Positions 46,091-57,059 of a stretch of DNA of 64,000 nucleotides are shown one piece after another. This DNA is from Armillaria gallica. Taxonomy: Eukaryota > Basidiomycota > Agaricomycetes > Agaricales > Physalacriaceae. The notes under the pieces are model-generated. The model was given only the letters and a program-made list of their open reading frames with translations. It was not told the DNA's origin and made no database searches. Every line of letters begins with the position of its first letter. Positions within the stretch are counted from its first letter, which is position 1. A program made the position numbers and the translations under genes. The DNA lies in the NCBI GenBank assembly GCA_037576215.1, contig JBANDB010000007.1:3131001-3195000 (forward strand). The letters are read 5' to 3'.

Positions 46091-48400
46091 GCTAGTGGTG
46101 GTCGTAGGTACGCGGTGCCGATGATCGGTCCGAAGTCTGAAAGTCTCAAATGTCGACCGCGGGAACGGCGCTACATATCTCATCACCCTGTAGGCGCCTC
46201 TTAGTATGCTACTCGTTCAAACGTTTACGCGTGTTCATGGCTGCAGCACTGTCCAGAGGCGCTTTTATGCTGCTGATGCTATCTAGCGCTCTTTCTATGT
46301 TATCAACTCAGCCCAGCGGACCCTTATCGATGCTCGTTGCGACTCGGACTCCAGCCATTGCATCAACAAAAGTTCTTCAGCTCTCAGACTACAATTTTCA
46401 ATATAGACTGGGATGCTTGACAATGGCTCAGAACTTCTATAAGCATCTCATCCCTCGTGAGTGCGTCGTTGGTAGCATATTTTCATTGACTCAGTTCGTC
46501 TTAGAGTCCCTCCTCCCGTCAGCCTTCGTCTCCGTGTTCTTATCAGATCTATGATATCCGATGGTGTCCGCCCGTCTGCTCGATTCTGGAAGTCGTCGTT
46601 TTCCACGCGCAAGGAAGATTGGGCTCCATGAGATTTGGGATTGTGGAAGGTGTGCTCTCTTTTGAAATACACCGCATTTTCTCACCGACTAAGCAATGTC
46701 ATTCAGGATGCCTGGCTCATACGTGTCATGAAGCACTTCTAGAATCGACATCGACCTGGCGTATTACGCAGGCCATTCGCACCTGGCTGGTATGTGGGAC
46801 AGATGGCCATCGAGTGGATCCGGGGTGCGTCAATTCTCTCTTTTCGGACGTTTTCATTTGAAACTAATCAATGGCACCATGTTAGTAGACTCGCATTCAT
46901 CCCTTCCCTTCATCGACAACCCATCGCGAAGTAGAACTCACCTTCATCGACCATACTCACCTTGCCACCGGACGCTACCATCGACCTGCAAAGAACGACC
47001 ATGAAGACATTCATTTTACAGGACGGCGACTACCCGCTCATCTTGCTGGATGACTGCCTCTCAAATACGCGCCATTTCTGATGCCCAACTCCAGAGGCAA
47101 CACTAGCGTCGCAAGTACAGAGAAAAGGCGACACACGCTCCGTGTATGCCTATCCTACGCCACATATTCGAGTGATTCTCCTGCAAGCTCTGCACGAATT
47201 TGGTCCTTGCGAACATGCGTAGCAATCTTGTTGCTTCGCAGACGTTATTTGCAAGCGGGAGAGTAGGGTCGATACTCTGCATAGCCAAGTGTTGTCGGTA
47301 CAAAGTCCCCTCGAGTGCGTACCCTACTCTCTGAAAGTGTCCTCTGTTTGATTAGCAGATTTAGGCTCACGAACAAGTCTTTTACGTGCCGCTACGGACA
47401 CAGACGACGCTTTCAGTCCAGACGGGGCTTTAATCTTTGAGGAAAAATTCTGCCGGTTAGCCTCAGTACAATCTACCATTACTTGGTTATTCACTGACAG
47501 CCCGTTAGGATTTCCACAAAGTTCACCGACATCAGCGAGGCTCTTAATTGGGATGAGTCGCTCTGAGACTGCAGCGCCAGACAGTGTGAAGCCTCCAGCA
47601 AGTTGCTGCTACACCTCGTTGCCGACCTTGGGGCTGCGGCGCCAAGTCTTTAAGCTCACAGAAGTTCGCTCCTGAAGCGTGCAAGCTCTCAAAGACTTTG
47701 TTCCTCAACCATTGCTTACTGATATCGTGCAACCAAGTTTTGCGGTGTTTTTCCGTCGGCTGCTAAAACACCAGAAGGCGAATCCTAGATGGATGTCGGC
47801 TTGCACCGATGGATCTTCCTCAATGATCCGAATGACAGCGACGCCTGCATTACAGTCATCCCTGTTCTCTCTACATCTCGAATTTCTCCAACGCTGTGAT
47901 AATCTCCCTTGCCGCATCTCTTTTCAATATTAGTTCCGTGTCGCCTCATATCTTGCGAGCTCGAGGAACCTTTCCGCCCTTGTCTACTTGTTCAAGTGAC
48001 AACACTTCTCCCCCCTCTCCTTACCTCGCAACTCCGCTTCAAAGTCATTACCACATGGAGTCTTACAGAGCTGCGTCTGCTTTGACTGACGGGACTGTCA
48101 TATTGTCTGCAGTCTCAGCGACCAATCCAAATCACGATACTTAGGGTCGGATCGATTTTCTCTTGGCGTGGGGCATCGAGCTTCCAAGGGACAGGAACCG
48201 TTTGGACGGCAGCCGTAATCCGCGACTCGAAAACTACGCGCGATAGCTTGACTCTCGAGGAAGGAGATATCTTTGGACTATCGGGTGACGTCACCAGTAC
48301 ACTTACATCTATCTGATTCTCGTTTGCAAAGAGGGCTGGATCCCGATTCCTCTGACTTGGGATTGATGTAGGCGCTTCCACGGTACGCTGAACAAGTCAC
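46090..48400. repeat. Module Z, copy 3
   Basis: Contains both the 39.4-40.3 kb-type segment (46230-47090) and the segment shared with 29.5-30.6 kb (47260-48330), so it is the most complete Z copy. A minus-strand remnant with RENRDDCNAGVAV lies at 47705-47917. No intact gene. Confidence 0.45.
47705..47917 (-). pseudogene. Possible helical-bundle adaptor remnant, copy 2
   Basis: This is the homologous counterpart of 29990-30198. The conserved piece RENRDDCNAGVAVIRII aligns with VNRDDCNAGIAMSWVI of copy 1, but the flanking frame differs. Confidence 0.3.
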
Positions 48401-48414
48401 CTGCACAGTGGGTT

Positions 48415-50997
48415 CTAAGTATCTATATTACCGGTCAAGAGTTGTCCGTTGTTGGTCGGTGCACTGCGGAAAGTCGAATCGGCCATTGAATATCCAGGAA
48501 GGCAGTAGAAATTTTCACTGCGCTTGAAGCTGAGAGAGGGGAGAATGAAGTCAGAAAGGGAGGACATAGATTCTGCGATAGACGTAGCACCAGCGGTGTA
48601 ACACGCTGCTCTCCGTGTACAGAACGCCTCAACAGAAATAATTGAGTTCGCTACAGATATATAGACATCCTTGAATTGAATTGATCAATCAGACCTCTGA
48701 GCATCAGAAAATATGCACAGAAAGAAGCTAGGCGAGTCGGGTATGCGGACCGCCGGATAAACCCGGGCTTCCCTGCCTTTCGCTTTCACTGGCATTCCGT
48801 TTCCTCAGCCTCTTTCATCGTACGACGGGCCAGCACCGTCAGCCCCTGCTATACCGCTACATTGTATGAATCTCGTTTTTCATACTGTCCAAAAACCTGC
48901 AGAAGAAACACCGACACATGTTCAAATTTTTGTTCGATCGAGCGGGAGATTCTTTCCGTTCTGCTAGTGTGGCGCTGATTAGGTCTCCGACCTAATCCGC
49001 CCTGCTGATGGGGGCGAAGCCCCCGGGAAGCCAATGCTAATCAGCTGCGAATTAGCAAAGTGGCCAGCCGGCGACAGCCATCCAGACCATCTTCTTGCCT
49101 ACTTGTCTCGTATCCTCCTCCTCATTGGTGTCAACATAATCGGGACCGCCATAGTCATCTAAATTTTTGGTATCCGTTTTCTTCAGCTCGTTCTTGCCCA
49201 AGATGCTAATTGGATCCTTCGCTCTCGTCAGACTCGGAGCCTAAATATTCGTCAGGTGGGCGCCGGGAATGGTGGCGAACTTTTCCTGCACTTCATTGTC
49301 ATAGTGAAGAGTCCAGGTCCGGATGGGGACTGTTTATGGCAACGAGAATAAATGAATATACACATATTCAAATTCTATCTGATTCGCTCTGATTCGCACC
49401 GTAAAAATGACTCCGTACGACCCCTCTGCTGATTAGCCTGTGCGAATCAGACTTGGCGCCACGCTACGTTCTGCGCCGTACGAGGCTCGAGATTATCTTG
49501 TACGAACATCGTTACTCTGATAAAGATATTTTACTCTTCCTGTGAAGGCAAAACCCCATCTCGCCCTGTCATCTGTCCTCAAGGCCTCATTGATCGTCGT
49601 CGATGTTCAGGAGCTTGATGGTGGTGTGCCTGCCTATGTGCAATTGGGGAATCTTGACACTTGCAGGAACCCAAGCTCACCGGCACTCGTCTTCCATTCC
49701 GGCAAGTTCATCGCACGCCTGGTATATCGAGGCTCATGTTGTTTGGATGGACAACTTCAAAGAAGTTCATGATGTTTTGGAAAAACCTTCATTCTGCTTT
49801 CGACTGGGGGCGGTATACAAATACTGGCATTCTGAGACTGTCCTCGTCACAGAGTCGTTGGGATGGACTAATGTTTCATTTTCATGCCCTGCGCTTCAGA
49901 CGACTTCCACAAAGCTGCGTTTCTCGCATCTCGGTTTCTTTCTTTTACTCTTTATCGATGACCTTGCCAAGATGTTCGTGAAATGGTTGTAAAGCGACCC
50001 TTGTCGCCGAGGAGTCAACTCCTCCCTTTGCTTAGACCACGTTCAACGTTTTCTTCTAAGTTTGTTGGCTAAGGGCAACAGAAATTTATGCAGCTGCGAG
50101 TCGTGGGTGGCATAGTGATACGGTCAAGGTGAGTATAGTTCGCTACGACCGCGTTTGATGCCTAACGTCTAACGATTGATCAAAGATTCCGAAGATATAT
50201 TGATACCATCCTCAACATGATGATAGTACCTCCTTCATGTACGTAGCATTTACTCTGTCCTCACAATATGCGAGACGGATACTGAGATTTTCTTCGCAAA
50301 GATGACCAATTTCCTCTGAGCACGGCGGCATAGTATAGTCTTCCGTCTTCATAACCACCTGTCCGCATAGTAACTGAACATCCGAAGAATTCCTTTCTTA
50401 TAATCGTTCTGTTTACACCACAAAACCGAATCACTTGTTCGGCGTCTGTCTCATCCTGAGCGGTAACACAATATCAAGTTCTTTTGGTGGGTTATTAAGC
50501 TAGATTACTCGGCATCTGTGGCTTGCTCAGGGTACTCAAAAAACACGATAACAATAGGCGGTTGTGTGCGGACCGAACATGGCAAAATGTGGGAAGAGTC
50601 GATCCCCCGATAGCTGTCCATTGATTGACGCCTAAGAACACCCTCTCAGATGCTTTTTCGCCCCCTATACCGACACCTCCCTGATTCGACCTTGCTCGTG
50701 ACCTTTTCGAATGGACACTAGGTGTGCAATCTTATAATTGTCAGTTGCGATTCATTAGACTTGCGGGCACCTTCACGTAATACCACCGAATTGCTCATGG
50801 AAAAATAGAAAGACACTGCCCTTAACAGCAGCCCACCGGGGGTAGCTGGCTTCGGGTCATGGCTATGCGGTGTTCTTTTTCTCGGCAGTGCATACAGCAT
50901 CTTCTCGTCGAAGTCGAAGCCATGATGCTGTAAGTCACGTATCCACCGCGTGGTGTATATGTGTACAGCACCTTCTCTTTCATCGTCGAGCATTGGG
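48415..50997. repeat. Module X, copy 5 (hosts the MITE)
   Basis: Matches copy 1 (15424-18753) from the GAGTTGTCCGTTGTTG segment onward, apart from the 502-bp insertion at 48965-49466. It leads directly into NLR copy 3. No conserved open frame. Confidence 0.5.
48957..49474. mobile_element. hAT-like MITE, 502 bp (48965-49466), with 8-bp target duplication
   Basis: The direct repeat CGTTCTGC at 48957-48964 and 49467-49474 flanks ends TAGTGTGGCGC and GCGCCACGCTA, an 11-bp terminal inverted repeat with one mismatch. Eight-bp duplications and T/CAGNG-type ends are hallmarks of hAT transposons. The internal part has no transposase. The related sequence at about 31912-31950 is uninterrupted, giving an empty site. 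Confidence 0.88.
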
Positions 50998-53900
50998 ATG
51001 GACAAACGGTGAGCCCCTTCATTACGGTTTCTGGAATCGCTTGTGCTCACGAAATGGTAGATATCGGATCAAAAGTACAGTCCCTTCTACCTTCGCATTT
51101 GCGGTCTTTTCGCTAAGCGCTCTTGTTGACTAGCTATAGAACTACTCGGTATACTCCCGACATTGGACAAACGCTTCTACCAGCTCCACATCTCTGCAGG
51201 ACTCGCAGAGCCCAAGGTGACAGGTATATTCAAAGTGAAGAAGAAAATGCTGGGGGTCGGAGTCCCGATACCCAGATGGACGGTAGATCTTGATTTGTAA
51301 GGGCGTCAACATATCACTTGGGTCCTAGCTCATCGCATATCCAGGAGTAACAGCAAGGAATCCGAGAGTCTTCGGGTGTACGTTTTCTGCCTTCGGGACC
51401 AGAGAGATCCTCAACGCCTCGGTGTTTGTGAAACATCGATCCGGGAATTTTTGACCAATGAAACGGACAGTGAGTATCTGTAATCTGTACTGTCAGTTTG
51501 CTATCAGTATCTAAAAGAATCCTGCCAGTTGTTGTCTTGCCCATCAGTGGCAACTCCTCCCATCCCAACGTCTCTTTGAAGATCTTCAGGGAAGGTCTCT
51601 CCGACTATTCTCCAACCACCCAATCGGCAAGTGAGGACCAAGACATCTCGGCCACACCCCAGAGTGGTCCATCAAATATTGCAGATCCCGAAAGTCAGGA
51701 TACCTTAGACTTGTCGGGTCTGCAACCCAAGGAAATCTTTGCGAGGTTCATGGAAGATTATTGTGCAGCTGCAGGAAAAGTCGTCGAGGAAACTGTCGAG
51801 CCTAATGAACCCTCGGAATGGATCTCCAAATTGATTGATGGTATTGATATTGTGAAGGGCATGATCGATGCAGTCAAAGATGTGAGCGGATTCCTTACGA
51901 TCAATTTCTAGGCTCTAATCAAGCACTTCTACTATCTAGATATATCCTACTGCCTCAATAGCATGGGGCATCGTTTCCATTTGTGTTAATGTAAGTACTA
52001 GCCTTATTCGCAGCAAGAATAGTGGCTTACTATACCTTTTCCGATAGATTTTGAAGCAGCAGACAGAACGACGTAAAATTGTACTCCGACTGTACGAAGC
52101 TATGATCACAGCCTACAAAGAAGCAAGCGATGACCGCCTGCTGTGGCAACGAAAGCAGTTGGAGCAGATCTATAAATCGCTGTTCCAGATCACGAATGAG
52201 TGCGGAATGTTTATCCAGAGCTATATGAAGAAAAATCGCCTTAGTACGTCCACCTTTCATTTCAAAAGGGCACTATCTGAGGTTGGATGTAGAACACCTC
52301 TTTTCCTTGAATGTGTCCAAAAAAGCAGAAGAATTCATTCACGGGTTTGCGAGTTTGCGGGAGCAGTTGAATTCTGGTGTAGCAAAGGATGCCCTTGTAG
52401 TGACAATGGGTGTCAGAGTCGGTGTTGATATACTTGGTACATCTCTTCGATTGGCTCACGAATGCACTCTAAACTGATTCTGAGTAGGTCTGCAGATGTC
52501 GCTTCAGCGGCTACAACCCAAACAGGAGTTTGGTCCCAAATCAATGTGTATGCATGGCACACGTGTGCAAACAATCAATGCCTTGTTTTCGTGGATCGCA
52601 GAATGCGACAACAGCGTCCTTTGGTGTAATGGTCTGGCAGGGACGGGAAAAAGCTCACTTGTCGGCACCCTCCGTGACATCCTCTGCTTTCATATGAGCA
52701 GCCGCAGCCGCCTTGGTGCTTTCATTCGTTATGACAGAACCGAATACCGGGACTCCTCGGAACTCATCACTTCCATCGCCTACTCTTTGGGCATGTTCGA
52801 TCAGCGCATATGCATTGCCATTGTTAAAGCTTTGACTACATCTCATGCTGCAGTCAAAATGGCAGCATCCGAATCACGCACTCAGTTTCAGCGCCTCTTG
52901 CTGGAGCCATTGGAGACGATTCCGGAATTACAAGATGAAGGGCCTTTGGTTGTCATCATTGACGGTCTTGATGAAAGCGATGTGTCGGAAGATTTGCTGG
53001 AAGTGCTTGCGGATGGATTTGGCCCGACGCTGCCGTTCATGCGGCTCATTGTGTCAAGTCGTCCCGATGAAAGGATTTCTCGTGTTTTTAAGAAACGCCA
53101 GCATGGACTTCATCACTATCCATTGGATACATCCTCGGATGAGGTGAAACATGACATACGGCACTTCATCCAGAAAAAATTTGACAGCATTGCAGACAAA
53201 TGTGCTTGGGGCGAGTACAATGAGCAACGGGTTGTCACTCAGTTGGCAGAGCGGGCGAGTGGGTTGTTCATATGGGCGGCCACAGTTTGTTCGTTCTTGT
53301 GCAGTTTTCCCAGTCTTCAGAGGCTCGAGGTGTTACTCCAAACTATGATTCCAGCAGATGCAATGGAGGCTCTGGCAATACTATATCAAACCGCACTCCA
53401 GACCATCGTGTCGGAAGTATATGGGAGGAAGGAAGATGTCCAATGATGCATTTGTGCAGTATTAGGCGCCCTGATTGTTCGCAAGGACAAGATGACGGTG
53501 TCTATGCTTCCTGAGCTTGTTCTGCAAGAAGGAGACCCTTCAGCACAGTACATCATTGACAAATTAGGGAGTGTGGTACAAGAGAGAGATGGGAGTCTGG
53601 AGCTTATACACAAATCCTTCGATGACTTTCTCCGGGATCATGGCAGATGTGGTGATGGATGGTTCATAGATGTCAAGGAACATGAAAAGGAGCTTGCTCA
53701 GCGGTGTGTGTTATCCTTGACATTGTTTTTGGAAAATTGGATGCAGATGTATCAGGCACAGGATGGTCTTTGGGTACCGTTCAGTGTCAGAGAGGCGTGG
53801 GCTCCACACCATGTTGTATTGTCTGAGGGAGAAAGCTACGCTGTGGAAGTTTTCAAGCATCATCTCGACATGCTGATTGAACTTGGGATCGACTCTTACC

Positions 53901-55479
53901 GTTCCTTGTTTGAGTGTTACTTCTTACTCTGGGTCGAAAGCATTGATGCATTCTATGATGATGCAGATCGTTTCGATAGCATTTACAAGGCATTCTTCAA
54001 GATAATTCCCCTGGTCAACGTAAGTTTCCTGCTCTATATCATCAATATACACAACCTCATTGTTGCTTCCATCTAGGCTGAAGTTACAGACCAAAGCCTT
54101 CGTACATATGTTTATCATGCCTTCTTATTCATCGAGCGTATCATCACATCGCACCCAATAGTGCATGATGGGATACCCTTGTCACCCTCCGACAACTTCA
54201 TTTGCAGAGACAGGGAAGGCTGTGGTATCGATGCCCCTTTTGACAAGGAACGCCTGCTAGCTGTTATATTTTGGCGTGCAGGCGACAGTCAGAGCTTGTC
54301 TGTATTTCAAAGCTCTCACTATATTCGATCTGAGTCCACAACATCCACTAGTGCCTGACATTCTGTTGGCAGTCATGTGCTGTTCAATGTTGACACAGGG
54401 AAGATAGCGGAACCGACATCTGCATCGATACTTTGCTTTCCCGATTTGCAATTACCATCCTACATCGACATTTCCTATGAGCTGATGGATGCCAGTGTTC
54501 AGATCATCAGGCTCGTGCGGTTGCCGTATGAGTTCGAGTTCTCTCATCTTAATGGTATACAATACGAAGTCATTGAGAGGCGTGACAGCCATGATGACGA
54601 TTGGGGCCATAGCGCTGACAGCGGTGACAACATGACCATGTTTGTCTCTGTCGTCAATACTCAGACCTTTCACTGCGACAATTACCTGTTTCTTGGGTGG
54701 AGCGAGGATAGTTGTGATATACTTCAATATGCACAGGGATTTTTCATTGTTGATAAGGACTTAGGTTCAATGTTTAAAGTTGAGCCAGGTACTACTACTA
54801 TGGTACCAGGAAATGGATAACCCTGGATGGCCACGAAAATATCCATGGGTTCACTGTCATGGAAGATGGATCTAGGCTACTAGGATGGACAGTAGTCACA
54901 GACATAATATTATTACGAGAGTGGGAAACGTCAACGGGTACTCTATGCTCCAACCACATACACGGCAGGTTAGTCTTTGTCATCTTTACAACGATATTGA
55001 CCATCTGGGATACAGGTTTTCCTGGTTTCAAAGCGGATGGTAAGTGGATTTATGCCATTATGCGTGATCATGGTAAAGTTAACCATATTCAAGTTCACAA
55101 TACTTGTTGCCAAATGTCGCCCGACGGCTTGAAGGTAGCTATCACCGATGTGGCAAGGTCGCAGACATGCATATTAGGAATCACGTCCATGGGTAGTATC
55201 ACGGACCCTATAGACGTCGTCGAAAATGTATACAACTTGGTGTGGTTTCCTGATAGCAAGAAATTTGCCTACCTTCGAGATTGGGAATATGAAGAAGAAG
55301 ATACGGAGCGGCAGTTGCGGGATGTTGTTGTTCGATGTCCTGCGAGCAGACAGAGCACAACGATTCACCGTTCGGATAGCTACATTATTTACCATCGAAT
55401 ATTTGTCACTGCCGATGGGTGCAGGCTTATTACTCAGGACAGCTACTCATTCATGACATGGGACGTTTCGGATTTATAG
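50998..55479 (+). pseudogene. NLR copy 3: C2 / Goodbye-like / NACHT / beta-propeller-like STAND protein
   Basis: Exons 50998-51008, a shortened exon at 51061, 51134-51296, 51345-51469, 51529-51881, 51940-51990, 52048-52243, 52293-52436, 52488-54019 and from 54077 to 55479. The C2 part is best preserved here (FYQLHISAG, IPRWTVDLDL, SLRVYVFCLRD, SIREFLTNETD). Walker A is GLAGTGKSS near 52630, closest to consensus; Walker B is LVVIIDGLDE near 52948. The propeller-like end reads IWDTGFPGFKADGKWIY, MSPDGLKVAI, LVWFPDSKKFAYL and MTWDVSDL. Damage: TGA at 53444 inside the NACHT exon where copy 2 has CGA, TGA at 54356, and a frameshift near 54800. A fungal NLR of this type would be cytoplasmic and oligomerise on signal; this copy is probably dead. 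Confidence 0.75.
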
Positions 55480-55789
55480 AATATTCGGCTGTATTCAATA
55501 TTGTATGATACATCTACCTCACCCGCGCTCCCCTGGCACCACAATTTGAAAATCATTGAGCGCCAATCAAGATTCAAGCGTTAGGAAACAAACCATACCG
55601 AAATTCAAGTTCAATTGGATTGAACGTTGTCTGCTGAACTTAGAAGACGACAATTGCAATAGTTCATCATAGCATAGATACACCCAGGATTGCAGCGCCA
55701 AGCTCTCATGGTATCGCACAAGTGGTCATCGAAGTTTAAGCAGTGGTTGTCCCTACGTAGTGTGTAAGCACGAGGAAACAAACAAGACG

Positions 55790-56345
55790 AGGTAAGAAAC
55801 GAACTTGTGGTGTGATGCTTTGATGGCAGCAACCTTGGCCTTCTTTTCAGAAACGCGCGGCAATGAGAGCACTAAGAGATGGATGAGGGAGAAAACTGAA
55901 GTAGAAACAGAATACTCACTCATACTCAGACTTCTGCTTCTTCTGGCGCTCCAAATTTCTGCGCTTGACGGACCGGAGGTGATGGCGGTGCTGGAGACGG
56001 ATGGGGGTAACGAGACGCTGGATCTTGGAAGCCCTGGTATAAGGCATCGCATTCTCCTTCTTCCCGCTCTTTACCTCGCGACGGATAACGCATTTGCGAA
56101 CATCATCCTCCTTGGACAAGTTGAACATCTTGCGGATGTTCGTCGCCTGCTTGGGACCGAGACGCTTGGGGAGGATAGTGTCAGTGAGGCCGGGGATTTC
56201 TGAATTCGCGTCAGCACAAGTAGAAAACAAAGATAAATGTGTACACACCAGCATCTCCCTGCTTCACGATGACCAAACTCAACACAGGGATATCCGGGCC
56301 TACTATGCATCCCCGGACAGACTTGCGCTTTCGAAGATGAAAACG
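55790..56345 (-). pseudogene. eS6 ribosomal protein fragment, copy 4 (best preserved)
   Basis: Minus strand, in order: [20 protein letters not shown] (56270-56330), an intron, [16 protein letters not shown] (about 56150-56200), [32 protein letters not shown], a KSEYE exon end near 55917, then KKAKVAAIKASHHK near 55810-55850. These are diagnostic eS6 segments. The N-terminal third upstream of about 56345 is missing, so it cannot be a working gene. Confidence 0.75.
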
Positions 56346-56439
56346 AACCGCGAGGTTCAGAAAGAACTATTGAGTGCGAGGGTTTGCCCGAAGTTACAGG
56401 AATAGTCAGTCTTCCCAAATACCAGAAGAAGTATGAAGC

Positions 56440-56565
56440 AAAAAGCTTCACAACACACGCCGTCCACTATTGAGGAAGGCGTGTGTTGCGATCCTGCAGC
56501 GGGGAATTGAACCCAACGAAGGGAAGCAACGAGGCCGAAGTTCTCAGATAGGCCATCGGATAGTT
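56440..56565 (-). ncRNA. tRNA-Glu-like repeat with 3' hairpin and oligo-T, type B copy 3
   Basis: Minus strand: TGGCCTATCTGAG, loop with CUC, B box GGTTCAATTCC, hairpin CACACGCC / GGCGTGTG and TTTTT (56440-56444). Confidence 0.55.
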
Positions 56566-56924
56566 TATGGCTGTCCTACGATGGTCTATATCACAGCCGA
56601 CCTATCACGTATGCAAAGAGACGCCGGAAGTTGAGGCTGGTGCTATGAAGCTTGAAGAAGATCGGAGCGAGAAAAGAAGGACGAGGCTCCCTGAATGAAA
56701 AAAAATGGGGTGAGATGAGCTGGATGGGCGCGCAATGAAGAGATGAAACATACCCATTCTGATTACAGTGCAATACCTCTTGAAAGAATCAAACGTATGG
56801 GACCGGAGTCATCTGGGGCAAGAATTTGTGAATGACACTTGTCGTGTTGACGCTGAAGGGATACAAAAGATACCTGGACGTCGAGCCAGAAATTAGAACA
56901 ACGGAGAAAGAATTCGTCCTGGAC

Positions 56925-57050
56925 AAAAACAATGCGCAACACATGTTCTCCCCTTCTTAGGGAGGGCGTGCACTGCGATCCCTCTTGCTGAGAACCGAAC
57001 CCAGATCGTGGAACGAATGACAGGCGTCGCCAATATGCCAACAGAGAGCT
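56925..57050 (-). ncRNA. tRNA-like repeat with 3' hairpin and oligo-T, type C copy 3
   Basis: Minus strand: TGGCATATTGGCG, B box GGTTCGGTTCT, hairpin CGCCCTCCC / GGGGAGAAC and TTTTT (56925-56929). Same order relative to type B as in the other two clusters. Confidence 0.55.
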
Positions 57051-57059
57051 GACAGGATG

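Noticed and set aside
404..54358. UGA recoded as an amino acid in this genome
   Set aside because: Several genes appear to end at ordinary stops, the RT gene and two NACHT exons have no internal TGA, and paralogues show CGA at the same sites, so mutation explains the stops better than a changed code.
55790..56345. Working eS6 ribosomal protein gene
   Set aside because: The N-terminal third is missing and the frame is interrupted; a living eS6 gene must be elsewhere.
27042..57050. Functional tRNA genes
   Set aside because: Pol III boxes are present, but most copies lack a folding anticodon stem and carry an added hairpin, so I call them tRNA-like repeats.
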